A stretch of 64,000 nt of DNA from Moraxella atlantae NBRC 14588 (GTDB taxonomy: Bacteria; Pseudomonadota; Gammaproteobacteria; Pseudomonadales; Moraxellaceae), in the NCBI RefSeq assembly GCF_001591265.1, contig NZ_BCUL01000010.1, forward strand, positions 1 to 64,000. Direction: 5' to 3'. Below, piece by piece: positions 55,283 to 64,000 of this stretch. How positions within the stretch are numbered: the stretch's first letter is position 1; every line of letters starts with the position of its first letter. The notes beneath the pieces are model-generated. The model saw only the letters and a program-made list of their open reading frames with translations, was not told where the DNA came from and ran no database searches. The translations under genes and the position numbers were made by a program.

Positions 55283-58200
55283 TTACGCCACTTGCTCAAC
55301 ATGAAAGCCAAGTTTTGCCAAACTGTCACGTTGGTCAGCAGGGGCAAGAGTGGCGCGAGAGCCTGTTTTGCCTTGCAGGTATGTACGGGTCACGCGTTGC
55401 AAGTCTGCCAATGTCACTGCCAAAATCTTGCCGCGAAGTGCTTGTTGCCAGTCTTGTCCACGTCCGTGTAGGGTGGCAAACAATGCTTTGATCGCCTCGC
55501 CTGCCGGGCTAGCAGGTTTGTCCATACCTGCCATGATGCCCAAAATCGCCTCTTCAATCCACAAACGGGTTTGGTCGCTGTCGGTTTGTGCCAGTAGCCA
55601 ATCGACGCTGGCCTGAAAATCGGCAAACGTATCGGCGCAGCGTGGATCGCGATAGCTGTAGAAACGAAACGCGCAACTGTTGCCATCGTAGCTTGCGCCA
55701 CCACCGTACGCGCCACCTGTTTCACGAATTGCGCGGTGCAAGAAATTGTTGCGCAGCACGCCTGCTAGCACCATCAAAGCAGGCGCGTCGGCGTGGTCGC
55801 TTGGCACAGCAGCAAACGCCAAGGCGTTGTGAAACACGTTGGTTTGGGCAAGCCATGCGATGTCATCTTGTGTGGTTGTAATCGGCACATCGTTCAGCGC
55901 GGGCGCGTCGGGCAGGGTTGTGTCTGCCAAGCTGTCGATAATCGCGGCTTTTAGCACAGGCAAAGTCTCAGCCTCAGCAACCAACAAAGCTTGGCGCGGT
56001 AAGGCGCGTACGGCTTGGTGCAGCGCGGTCAAATCTGCACTCAGCTGCTGCCAGACGGCTGGGTCAGCCTCTGCTGCTGTCAAAAGCGCGGTCAAATCAT
56101 TGAGCGCAGGCAAGCCACCGCGTGTATATTCAAGTCCAGCTTGCGCGCTGTAGTTGCGGCTAGCGGTTTGCATGGCATATGCATGCCCAACGTTGGCAAG
56201 GCGTGATTGCCAGCTCATTTGGCGTTGGGTAAGTAGCTCGGCGATCCGCGCTAATTCGGTAAACACCGTGTCATCAATCACTTGTTTTACCAAATCAATC
56301 GCCTCAAGCTTACGATTAAGCGCGCGGGTGGCAAACACAAGGTAAGAATCAAAGCGTGTTGGGTCATCCACGCGTGTGCGTTGACTGATACGCACCGTCA
56401 CACCGCTTGAATGCTGTGCTTGCAATGCTTGAAACGCGCGTGCGTCATACTGGCTTGTGCCAACCTCGCTTATCAACGTTAAATAATTTGCCAGTTGCGG
56501 ATGGTCAATAATCGCTTGATGCTCAGGCTGATCTAATGGCATGATGACTTGATAATAATACAAGCCGTTGGTGCCTGCTTCGTATTCATACAACACGCTG
56601 TCTTGCCCTGCCAAGTGCACAGGCGTGCGTGTGCCATGCTTAAAGGCAATCTCGGCAGGAATGTCATCAAGCCCAACCTTAGGTAGCAGATCAACGTCAT
56701 CGACTTGTGCTTGGCGTTCTGCCAAAGCAGCCGCATCGGCGCGTAACTGTTCGCGCTCGGCATCACTCAAATTTGCGCCAAGTTTGGCAAGCTTGTCCTG
56801 TTCGGCTTGCAAGGCGGCGGCAGATTTTTGTGCATCAGGAACCAATGTTAGGCGCACGCGGTGCGGATTTTCTAGCAAGTGCTGACGAATCAACTTGCCG
56901 ATAAATGCAGGGTCTTGTACCGCGTCACGCAGCCAGCTTAGCGTTTCATCAATATCCCACACGCTGATGGGATCGCCATCATGAATCGCCGTGCTAAACG
57001 CTTCTAACAGCAAATTTAAGCCATATGGCATGCTATCACCACCGATATGACGCTGATCAAGCTCGATTTGGTGCAAAATCGTCTCGATCTCGACAGGATC
57101 AAGTGGGCTATCGGCAACCTGTTTTAACACCGCCAAAATGCCTTGTTCAATCGCCTCAGCATGCTCAGGCTCAGAACCGCGTACCCCTGCATAAAACACC
57201 ATCTGGTAGTGGCTATCGTCCAGCCCCAATAGCGGTGTTGGCGCACTGGCAAGCTCGTGGCTTTCTAAGTATGCACGCAGCGGCGAACCTGCATGCTCCA
57301 CCAATACCCCTTCCATCAAGCGCAAAGCAAGGCGTTGTTTGGCATCCAAAATCGATGGTAACAACCACGCCACAACATGGTGGGTTTGTTTGGGTTTAAC
57401 CACATCGACGCTGTAAGTTTCGGTCACCGCAAGCGGCGCAGGCAACGTGGTTTCTAGGCGTGAGGCATGTTTGTGCCCATGGCTAAACGCATGCCCATCG
57501 ACCGCCAACGCATCGGCATGTAGCCGCGTTTGGGTTTCGGCAACAGGGATATTACCAAAGCTCATCGCCACCGCGTTGCTGGGGTGATAATGACTTTGGT
57601 GAAACGCCACCAAATCCGCGTGCGTTAAGTCAGTAATCGCGCTTGGCTCACCACCAGAATTATAATGATAGGTTGTGGTCGGAAACATGTGCCGCGCCAG
57701 GGTGTGATACAACTGGTCAATCTCACCGCTCATCGCGCCTTTCATTTCATTGAACACCACGCCTTTGTACACAGGCTTACCGTCATCATCAAGCTCAACG
57801 CGAATACCCTCTTGGGCAAAATCCAAGTGGTTTAAATTCGGGAAAAAACACGCATCCAAATACACCGACAACAGATTAAAATAATCCTGACGATTTTGGG
57901 TAGCAAACGGATACGCCGTCCAATCCGCCGCGGTAAACGCATTCATAAAGGTATTTAACGAGCGTTTAATCATGCTAAAAAACGGATCACGCACGGGGTA
58001 TTTGGCAGAACCACACAAACTGGTATGCTCCAAAATGTGCGCCTCGCCGCGATCGGTCATTGGTTGGGTGCGAAAGCCGATAATAAACGCGTTTTCATCA
58101 CTGGGATGCGCCAAATGATAGTGCATCAACCCTGTAGGCTCATGCTCACACACCAAAATATCCAGCCCCAGCGCCTCGATACGATGCGTGCGCAGCAACC

Positions 58201-58285
58201 GAAACGCAGGATGTAACGCATGCGCCGCGTCAATGGCTTGGGTGGTGGTAGATTGGGTTTGATTTGATGATTCCATCAATGCCAT
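55283..58285 (-). CDS. M16C metallopeptidase (presequence protease/PreP-like)
   Basis: 1000-residue pitrilysin-superfamily peptidase. The inverted zinc motif HILEH (His83, Glu86, His87) is followed by the distal acidic residue in GVVFNEMKGAMSG. The protein has the four-domain M16C length and a C-terminal half with YGGGASYDG-like text reading GAYGGGASYDGNSCAF (R/Y region). There is no signal peptide, so it is cytoplasmic. The family degrades peptides and, in organelles, targeting presequences; bacterial roles are unclear. It is convergent with the BLUF gene and divergent from the PfkB kinase. Confidence 0.9.
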   Translation of the reverse strand: MALMESSNQTQSTTTQAIDAAHALHPAFRLLRTHRIEALGLDILVCEHEPTGLMHYHLAHPSDENAFIIGFRTQPMTDRGEAHILEHTSLCGSAKYPVRDPFFSMIKRSLNTFMNAFTAADWTAYPFATQNRQDYFNLLSVYLDACFFPNLNHLDFAQEGIRVELDDDGKPVYKGVVFNEMKGAMSGEIDQLYHTLARHMFPTTTYHYNSGGEPSAITDLTHADLVAFHQSHYHPSNAVAMSFGNIPVAETQTRLHADALAVDGHAFSHGHKHASRLETTLPAPLAVTETYSVDVVKPKQTHHVVAWLLPSILDAKQRLALRLMEGVLVEHAGSPLRAYLESHELASAPTPLLGLDDSHYQMVFYAGVRGSEPEHAEAIEQGILAVLKQVADSPLDPVEIETILHQIELDQRHIGGDSMPYGLNLLLEAFSTAIHDGDPISVWDIDETLSWLRDAVQDPAFIGKLIRQHLLENPHRVRLTLVPDAQKSAAALQAEQDKLAKLGANLSDAEREQLRADAAALAERQAQVDDVDLLPKVGLDDIPAEIAFKHGTRTPVHLAGQDSVLYEYEAGTNGLYYYQVIMPLDQPEHQAIIDHPQLANYLTLISEVGTSQYDARAFQALQAQHSSGVTVRISQRTRVDDPTRFDSYLVFATRALNRKLEAIDLVKQVIDDTVFTELARIAELLTQRQMSWQSRLANVGHAYAMQTASRNYSAQAGLEYTRGGLPALNDLTALLTAAEADPAVWQQLSADLTALHQAVRALPRQALLVAEAETLPVLKAAIIDSLADTTLPDAPALNDVPITTTQDDIAWLAQTNVFHNALAFAAVPSDHADAPALMVLAGVLRNNFLHRAIRETGGAYGGGASYDGNSCAFRFYSYRDPRCADTFADFQASVDWLLAQTDSDQTRLWIEEAILGIMAGMDKPASPAGEAIKALFATLHGRGQDWQQALRGKILAVTLADLQRVTRTYLQGKTGSRATLAPADQRDSLAKLGFHVEQVA

Positions 58286-58501
58286 AAATTATCCCTAGCA
58301 ATCAAGCAATAAAGTTTTTACAATACGCCACAATACTGGCGTGAAGTATGGAAAATAAAATTGTCAATAGATGCTGAATGGGGCTGATGGTGCGTAATTA
58401 AAGTCAGCGCCGCGCGAAACACCGAAAATTTATCCATCATTGCACGCACGAGCGCCGTCATTTTTAAAAATTTTGAGCAAACAACACAAAAAGGGCAGAG
58501 C

Positions 58502-59551
58502 ATGGCAAATATCGTCGCAATCGGCAATGCATTGGTTGATCGTGAATATCGCCTCAACGACACCGAGCTACACAACACAGGGCTTACCAAAGGCAACATG
58601 ACGCTTGCCAGCAGTGCTGACCAACAAACCTTGCTTGATCGCCTTGCTAATGTGCAGCTTTGCCCCGTCAAACAAGCCAGCGGTGGTTCAGCAGCCAACA
58701 CTGTATACGCAGCGGCATGTTTAGGCAGTGATACGTTTTATGCGTGTCGCGTTGGCGATGATGAGGCAGGGCAGTTTTATTTGGCGGATTTAAACGCGGC
58801 AGGCGTGGCAACGTCCAATCAATCGATTGCACTTGGTGGCACAACAGGCAGCTGCGTGGTGTTGGTCACGCCTGATGGCGAGCGCACCATGCAGACCCAT
58901 CTAGGCACCTCGGCAGAGATTGGGCGCGATGATATCGACTTTAGTCAGCTGAGCAATGCCCAATGGCTGTATTTTGAGGGTTATTTGGCAATGTCAGCAA
59001 CCATGCAGCCTGCGCTTGCCGCGCTCAAAGACCATGCACGCGCGCACAATATCAAAATCGTGGTCAGTTTTGCCGACCCATCTGTCATCAAATTTGCCCG
59101 CGAAGGGCTTGACGCTATGCTAGCTGGTGGGGTTGCGGCGGTATTTTGCAATGTCGAAGAAGCCCAACTGTATACAGGCAAGCACAACCAAGCACAAGCC
59201 GCCGAAGCCTTGCTTGCCGTGGCAGAGCTTGCCGTTGTCACTGCAGGGGCGCAAGATACCATCATCGCCTGCCGCGCGCCAACCAGCCACCATAGCAGCC
59301 ATGATAACAACACACCAAACGAATTGATGAGCGTGCCCACGGCATTGGTCAATGAATTGATAAATACCAACGGTGCAGGCGATAGCTTTGCAGGCGCGTT
59401 TTTGCATGGCTTGGCTTGTGGTTATGATTTAACCACCTGTGGCAAAATTGCCAGCGCGGTGGCAGGTGAAGTTGTGCAGACCTTTGGCGCGCGCCTAACG
59501 CCTGAAGCTTACCGCCATGCCATGCAGCGTGCATTCACCGAGACACCGTAG
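58502..59551 (+). CDS. PfkB-family sugar/nucleoside kinase (adenosine kinase-like)
   Basis: 349-residue ribokinase-fold kinase. The start MANIVAIGNALVDREYRL and the N-terminal Gly-Gly motif ASGGSAANTVYAAACLG are typical. The C-terminal PfkB signature NTNGAGDSFAGAFLHGLA has the catalytic Asp. A hydrophilic His/Ser/Asn insertion (about residues 263-275) precedes it. The similarity pattern suggests adenosine or a related nucleoside/sugar, but the substrate is not decidable by eye. Single gene. A hairpin GGCGATT/AATCGCC (59560-59580) follows it without a T-run. Confidence 0.9.
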   Translation: MANIVAIGNALVDREYRLNDTELHNTGLTKGNMTLASSADQQTLLDRLANVQLCPVKQASGGSAANTVYAAACLGSDTFYACRVGDDEAGQFYLADLNAAGVATSNQSIALGGTTGSCVVLVTPDGERTMQTHLGTSAEIGRDDIDFSQLSNAQWLYFEGYLAMSATMQPALAALKDHARAHNIKIVVSFADPSVIKFAREGLDAMLAGGVAAVFCNVEEAQLYTGKHNQAQAAEALLAVAELAVVTAGAQDTIIACRAPTSHHSSHDNNTPNELMSVPTALVNELINTNGAGDSFAGAFLHGLACGYDLTTCGKIASAVAGEVVQTFGARLTPEAYRHAMQRAFTETP

Positions 59552-59594
59552 CACCAGCAGGCGATTAGCATTCAATCGCCCAGTAATCTAGGCG

Positions 59595-59623
59595 TTTTAA
59601 TGCAATAAGTTTTAGCCTATAAT
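59595..59623 (+). promoter_or_regulatory. Candidate promoter of the capsule locus
   Basis: A perfect TATAAT (59618-59623) lies 50 bases before the exporter gene, with TTTTAA 17 bases upstream (a poor -35). No JUMPstart/ops element was found here or before manC. Confidence 0.35.
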
Positions 59624-59672
59624 AAAGCAATTTTGCGTTGGTCATATCATTTAATTTTAATAAGGTAGCAGT

Positions 59673-60890
59673 ATGGGAAATGTTGTGTATCGCTCGTCCA
59701 AACGCGCATGGTTAGCGATGGCGCTGGTCAGCGTGAGCGTCAGTGGTTGCCAAAGTGTGACCAACGGCTTGTCCAACTGGCAGCCTAATGCAGGCCCTAC
59801 GCGCAGTCAAGTTACCATGGGTACGATGACCCAAGTCGCTGATAACACCGTCGTGCCAACGGGGCTGACCATCATCGATATTGATGCCAACACCGTCAAT
59901 CGCGCCAACCAAATCAGCCATATTCAGCGTTTTTCTGATGTATACCGTAGCACCAGTGTTAATCAGCAAGTCATCCAAGCAGGAGACGTGCTCAACATTG
60001 CCTTGTATGAAGCACCGCCTGCCATGCTACTGGGCACCAGCGGTAGCCTAACAGGCGGTACCAGTTCGGCAGAAGTTAAACTGCCCGATCAAATGGTTGA
60101 TAGCCGTGGACAAATATCCATTCCATTTTTGGGTAAACTGACTGTCGCTGGCAAAAATCCACAACAAGTGCAAGACATGATAGTCAATGGGCTTAAGCGT
60201 AAAGCCAATCAGCCCAGCGCGATTGTCAGCATTGGCAAAAACAACTCTGCCAACGTGACGGTGGTGGGTGAGGTCAGCAACAGCGTGCGTATGCCATTGA
60301 CGGGCAAGGGCGAGCGCGTGCTTGACGCGATTGCAGCCGCAGGCGGCACCAAATACCCCAGCAGTCGCGTAACCGTACAGGTCAATCGCGGTATGCAATC
60401 GGTTGAAATGCCGATGGAATCCTTACTCAACGATGCGCGCCAAAACGTCGTGCTTCAACCGGGTGATGTCGTTTCGGTCAATTATCAATCCAAAAGCTTT
60501 ACGGTACTTGGCGCAACTGTCAAAAACGATGAAGTCAATTTTGAATCCAACGGTATCTCGCTTATGCAAGCCTTGGCGCGCTCTGGCGGACTTAACGACA
60601 ATCGCGCCGATGCACGCGGTGTGTTTATCTTTCGTTATGAAACCCCACGGATGCTAACGTATGACCAATTGGCGCAAGTACCACCTGCGATCAAGCAGAC
60701 GGGGCGCATTCCTGTGGTGTATCGCTTGAACCTCAAAGACCCGATGAGCTATATCGTTGCACAGAACTTCCCGATTCACAATAACGATGTGGTGTATGTC
60801 TCCAACGCGCCAGCCACCGAGTTTGCTAAGTTTCTTAATATGATTAGCCAAACCGTGTTCTCGATTACGGGTATTAAGAATTTAAGTTAA
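59673..60890 (+). CDS. Capsule polysaccharide export lipoprotein (Wza/KpsD/CtrA-like)
   Basis: 405-residue outer-membrane polysaccharide export protein. It has a type II signal with lipobox SVSGC (QSV after Cys), then the poly-export domain (VIQAGDVLNIALYEAP to PFLGKLTVAGKNPQQVQ) and two SLBB beta-grasp repeats (VTVVGEVSNSVRMPLTG and FTVLGATVKNDEVNFE). The size fits the BexD/CtrA/VexA group of group 2 capsules. A good AAGG precedes the ATG. It is followed, with one-base overlap, by a glycosyltransferase, and later by a KpsE/CtrB-like gene, so this is a capsule export locus. Confidence 0.93.
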   Translation: MGNVVYRSSKRAWLAMALVSVSVSGCQSVTNGLSNWQPNAGPTRSQVTMGTMTQVADNTVVPTGLTIIDIDANTVNRANQISHIQRFSDVYRSTSVNQQVIQAGDVLNIALYEAPPAMLLGTSGSLTGGTSSAEVKLPDQMVDSRGQISIPFLGKLTVAGKNPQQVQDMIVNGLKRKANQPSAIVSIGKNNSANVTVVGEVSNSVRMPLTGKGERVLDAIAAAGGTKYPSSRVTVQVNRGMQSVEMPMESLLNDARQNVVLQPGDVVSVNYQSKSFTVLGATVKNDEVNFESNGISLMQALARSGGLNDNRADARGVFIFRYETPRMLTYDQLAQVPPAIKQTGRIPVVYRLNLKDPMSYIVAQNFPIHNNDVVYVSNAPATEFAKFLNMISQTVFSITGIKNLS

Positions 60891-62062
60891 TGCTGTATCT
60901 TGACGTTACACGGTTATATACCAACTTTCGAACGGGTAAAGGCGTAACTGGCGTTGATCGGGTTGCATTGGCGTATATAGCAGAGTTTGCCCAAGAGGCC
61001 TGTGCGGTTATACGTCTGCCCAGTCATTGGCTGTTTTTTGATCGCAAGCGTTCAGCAAAAATTTTCTTGCGTTTAATTGAGCAAAAACAAGTTAAGTTAT
61101 CCCTTTGGGATAAAAAACGCTATATCAAACCTGCCAATGAGCCGATCAACGTACTACTGAATGTTACCCACAGCGGCTTAGATTCGCCGCAGTATCTGGT
61201 GCGGCTGCAACAATATGGTTTACGCGGTATATATTTTTTACACGATCTGATCCCAATTGATTATCCTGAGTATTGTCGGGCAGGGGAATATGATCGGCAT
61301 GTTCAGCGGCTGCTAACCATGCTACAAGGTGACTTGATTATCGCCAATTCGCGTTATACCTTGGAGCGTTTAGAGGCTTTTTGTCAAAACCATCATCTCA
61401 CTATGCCTCCTACCACGTGGGCACATTTGGCAACAGAATCAATCGATAATATAGAAATTTTGACAGAAGCTGAACGTGCGCTAATGGATTTAATTGTTGG
61501 CAATCAAAATTACTTTGTTTGTTTAGGTACAATTGAAGGAAGAAAAAATCATTTGTTGCTCTTTAATGTATGGCGACAATTGGTACGTAAGCTTGGTAAA
61601 AATTGCCCTAAGTTGGTTTTAATTGGCAAACGCGGATGGGAAGCTGAGCAAGTCTTTGATGTTTTAGACCGCAGTGTTGAATTGCGTCATGTTGTCATAG
61701 AGCTTAATCATTGTAGTAATGCTCAACTCTACTATCTATTAAGCCACGCACAAGCATTATTATTTCCATCTTGGGTTGAAGGCTTTGGTTTACCACTCTT
61801 AGAGGCCTTACAGACGAACACCCAAGTCATTGCTAGCGATATTCCTGCGTTTCGTGAATTAAATGCCAATCTAAATACAGCGCAAATAAAATTATTGTCA
61901 CCATTTGATGGTACTTTATGGCTCCAAACAATTTTAGCGTTCATATCTCACGCTTCTGAACAAAATCGGCAATTTTGTGATGAAGTAAATACCGTAAATG
62001 TCTATAATTGGTCCAGCCACTTTGCGAAAATTAAAAGCAAACTGGGTGCAAAGTTAGTATAA
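60890..62062 (+). CDS. Family 4 glycosyltransferase (capsule locus)
   Basis: 390-residue GT-B fold glycosyltransferase, group 1. The N-terminal text LDVTRLYTNFRTGKGVTGVDR and DLIPIDYPEYC is typical of transferases that act early on capsule chains. The C-terminal nucleotide-sugar site is CLGTIEGRKNHLLL and SWVEGFGLPLLEALQ (E-x7-E motif). It starts on the last base of the exporter stop codon. Its second half is clearly more AT-rich than the housekeeping genes, suggesting transfer. Donor sugar unknown; manC next door suggests GDP-mannose. Confidence 0.87.
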   Translation: MLYLDVTRLYTNFRTGKGVTGVDRVALAYIAEFAQEACAVIRLPSHWLFFDRKRSAKIFLRLIEQKQVKLSLWDKKRYIKPANEPINVLLNVTHSGLDSPQYLVRLQQYGLRGIYFLHDLIPIDYPEYCRAGEYDRHVQRLLTMLQGDLIIANSRYTLERLEAFCQNHHLTMPPTTWAHLATESIDNIEILTEAERALMDLIVGNQNYFVCLGTIEGRKNHLLLFNVWRQLVRKLGKNCPKLVLIGKRGWEAEQVFDVLDRSVELRHVVIELNHCSNAQLYYLLSHAQALLFPSWVEGFGLPLLEALQTNTQVIASDIPAFRELNANLNTAQIKLLSPFDGTLWLQTILAFISHASEQNRQFCDEVNTVNVYNWSSHFAKIKSKLGAKLV

Positions 62063-62249
62063 TCGTTATTTTTTAGGCAGTTGTAATATTTTAATTAGTG
62101 CAAAATTTGGTGTATAGATAAAAGGTCGTTCGCGCTGAGGGTTTATAGTAATATTAAGCATTGTAAAAAGCCACGCTGTCGTGGTATAAATCAACCCATC
62201 ACAGCTGCAATGCTACCAAAGTCGAATGCGTCCGTGGAAGGTTATTATT

Positions 62250-63668
62250 ATGAAAATTTTACCTGTAGTGTTATGTGGTGGTTCTGGGTCACGTCTATGG
62301 CCGTTATCTAGAGAGATGAACCCTAAACCATTTATCCGTTTGGTTGATGGCTTAAGTTTTATCCAACATGCCTACCAAAAAGCTGCGTTAGTAGGCAATA
62401 TCGGACAAATGATTACAGTTACCAACAAAGAACTGTTATTTCGCGCAAAAGCCGATTTTGAAGAACTAGCTATTGCCGAAAATTTTCAAAATGATTATAT
62501 TTTAGAACCGCAAGGACGCAATACCGCTCCTGCGATTGCGATGGCTGCCTTACATGCTAAACGCAATTATGGCAATGATGTATGTTTGCTGATTTTAGCT
62601 GCTGATCATTTGATGCGGGGGGATGAAGAATTTATCCAAGCCATCAAGCAAGCGGCAAATCTGGCTGCACAAAATCAATTGGTGACCTTTGGTATCAAAC
62701 CCCACAAGCCTGAAACAGGTTATGGTTATATTCACTATAATGGTAATACGGTGAATCAGTTTGTCGAAAAACCTGACTTAAAGACAGCAACTCAATATTT
62801 AGCCAGTGGTGATTATCTGTGGAATTCAGGGATGTTCTGCTTTAGACCAGAAATTTTGCTAACCGCACTAGAGCAGTATCGCCCAACGATGTATCAAGGT
62901 GTCATTGCCGCTTACGAAGCTGCCAAAGTATCTAATGTCGCTGATAGTCAGCAAATTGCCCTACAAATGGATACATTTGGCGCATTAGATGATGAGTCTA
63001 TTGATTACGCCGTCATGGAAAACTCTGACCAAATCGCTGTGGTTCCCTGTGCATTTAGCTGGAATGATGTGGGTGCATGGGATTCTTTGAGTGAGGTAAT
63101 GAATAAAAATAGTGACGGCAATGTCACGGTTGGTGATGTATTAATAAAAAACAGTAAAGGCTTGACAGTTTTTGGTGAAGAGCGCTTGATTGCAGCCGTG
63201 GGGCTTGAGGATCTCATCATTGTTGATACCGACGATGCCGTCTTGATAGTTAATCGTCACCAAAGTCAAGATGTCAAAAAAATTTATAATGAGCTTAAGT
63301 CTCAAAATCGTGATACCTATAAGATTCATACGACTGCCCACCGCCCATGGGGTACTTATACAATTCTTGATGAACAAGCAGGTTATAAAGTAAAACGCAT
63401 TGTTGTCTATCCTGGCGCAAAACTAAGTCTGCAGCATCATCATCACCGCAGCGAACACTGGATTGTAGTTACTGGTGAGGCTGAGGTTATCAATGGTGAA
63501 CAAACCCTACGTTTATCACGTAATGAATCAACCCACATCAAACAAGGTGATATTCATCGTTTAATTAATGTAGGTAATGAAAATTTGGTATTGATTGAAG
63601 TACAATGTGGTGATTATCTGGGTGAAGATGATATTGTACGCCATCAAGATGATTATGCGCGTACCTAA
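62250..63668 (+). CDS. manC: Mannose-1-phosphate guanylyltransferase / mannose-6-phosphate isomerase
   Basis: 472-residue type II bifunctional enzyme that makes GDP-mannose. The N-terminal nucleotidyltransferase has the pyrophosphorylase signature LCGGSGSRLWPLSRE and the FVEKP sugar-phosphate motif. The C-terminal cupin has the isomerase motif region around KLSLQHHHHRSEHWIVVTGEAEV. GGAAGG before the ATG at 62250 supports this start over an upstream in-frame one at 62226. It is 187 bases after the glycosyltransferase. It supplies GDP-mannose or its derivatives for the capsule. Composition is AT-rich, like its left neighbour. Confidence 0.94.
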   Translation: MKILPVVLCGGSGSRLWPLSREMNPKPFIRLVDGLSFIQHAYQKAALVGNIGQMITVTNKELLFRAKADFEELAIAENFQNDYILEPQGRNTAPAIAMAALHAKRNYGNDVCLLILAADHLMRGDEEFIQAIKQAANLAAQNQLVTFGIKPHKPETGYGYIHYNGNTVNQFVEKPDLKTATQYLASGDYLWNSGMFCFRPEILLTALEQYRPTMYQGVIAAYEAAKVSNVADSQQIALQMDTFGALDDESIDYAVMENSDQIAVVPCAFSWNDVGAWDSLSEVMNKNSDGNVTVGDVLIKNSKGLTVFGEERLIAAVGLEDLIIVDTDDAVLIVNRHQSQDVKKIYNELKSQNRDTYKIHTTAHRPWGTYTILDEQAGYKVKRIVVYPGAKLSLQHHHHRSEHWIVVTGEAEVINGEQTLRLSRNESTHIKQGDIHRLINVGNENLVLIEVQCGDYLGEDDIVRHQDDYART

Positions 63669-63699
63669 TTTTGGTGCTTTTTGATACAGGTGAAGAGCT

Positions 63700-64000
63700 T
63701 TGAAGGCATTAAACCGTTTTTATAAAAATAATGATCCACTATTTTGGCTTTGTGTGGTCATCCCCACGTTATTGTTGATTGTTTATTACGGCTTTATTGC
63801 TTCACCTGTTTATATCTCCGAGTCAAAATTTGTTATCCGCAGCCCAAATCGTCAAGCGATGACAGGGCTTGGTGTGATGCTTAAAAACGTTGGTTTTAAT
63901 GCCTCGTCTGATGATAGTTATATTGTGCGAGATTATCTGACATCACGCGATTCTGTCAAAAAGCTTGAGCAAGATCTTGCCATCAAACAGCGCTATGCAC
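63700..64000 (+). CDS. Capsule export inner-membrane protein, KpsE/BexC/CtrB-like (partial)
   Basis: The first 100 codons lie in the window and the gene runs off the right edge. The text reads LKALNRFYKNNDPLFWLCVV, then a membrane helix (IPTLLLIVYYGFIASPVY) and YISESKFVIRSPNRQAMTGLG. This is the start of the polysaccharide co-polymerase/export family that pairs with a KpsMT-type ABC transporter. The TTG at 63700 has AGGTGAAG upstream; no nearby ATG fits. The transporter genes presumably lie beyond the window. Confidence 0.88.
   Translation, partial: MKALNRFYKNNDPLFWLCVVIPTLLLIVYYGFIASPVYISESKFVIRSPNRQAMTGLGVMLKNVGFNASSDDSYIVRDYLTSRDSVKKLEQDLAIKQRYA

Noticed and set aside
59552-62250. JUMPstart/ops element for the capsule locus
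   Set aside because: No GGCGGTAGCG-like sequence was found before the exporter gene or before manC.

Overview
The window is chromosomal DNA of a gamma-proteobacterium, most likely family Moraxellaceae (Moraxella/Faucicola-like). This rests on the character of the proteins (Acinetobacter/Moraxella-like S12, S7, EttA, Lon, PoxB), on the divergent gacS-cysM pair known from Acinetobacter and Pseudomonas, and on a base composition of roughly half GC with many GCGC-rich stretches. Genes are tightly packed on both strands and most are housekeeping.

Layout. 1-3.5 kb: the str operon on the minus strand (rpsL, rpsG, fusA; fusA runs off the left edge) with a clear sigma70 promoter before rpsL. 3.6-16.3 kb: EcsC-family protein, fabB, hisC, an MFS carrier, ferritin, lon, a 5-formyl-THF cyclo-ligase, fumC and nadA. 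16.4-16.8 kb: a tRNA operon (Pro, Arg, His). 17-21.5 kb: ppk2, a small membrane-anchored unknown and topA. 21.5-24 kb: an accessory patch, with a deletion remnant of an NgoPII-type restriction gene, its intact cytosine methyltransferase, an Xre-type HTH gene, an 85-codon unknown, a decayed tnpB and a transposon right end that supplies the stop codon of rsmI. 24-35.6 kb: rsmI, birA, coaX, a lipoprotein, a TerC/CBS/CorC membrane protein, hisD, poxB, hisG-murA-ibaG and yraN, with two insertion-sequence relics between poxB and hisG. 35.7-38.2 kb: tRNA-Asp and tRNA-Val, then a second cytosine methyltransferase with a twice-frameshifted Eco47II-type restriction gene. 38.2-51.3 kb: ettA, a small GNAT protein, a radical SAM enzyme and a divergent Lgt paralogue, pgsA, a crotonase, gacS, cysM, a 3'-5' exonuclease and an FAA-hydrolase-family enzyme. 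51.4-52.6 kb: a complete tnpB-only IS200/IS605-type element. 52.6-59.6 kb: gst, a glycosyltransferase, a membrane-anchored BLUF photoreceptor, an M16C metallopeptidase and a PfkB kinase. 59.7-64 kb: the start of an ABC-transporter type (group 2) capsule locus: a Wza/CtrA-like exporter, a glycosyltransferase, manC and the start of a KpsE/CtrB-like gene.

Themes. (1) Two unrelated type II restriction-modification loci have both lost the nuclease but kept the methyltransferase, and GGCC sites look scarce by eye. (2) TnpB-only elements and their relics sit at the 3' ends of convergent genes, just after terminator T-runs. (3) The most promising uncharacterised pair is the MJ0619-like radical SAM enzyme with a Lgt paralogue that lacks the residues needed for lipoprotein diacylglyceryl transfer. 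A BLUF sensor with its own membrane helix is another unusual protein.

Limits: everything was read by eye and recalled family knowledge. No alignment, database search or folding was run. Residue numbers are counted from the starts chosen here.
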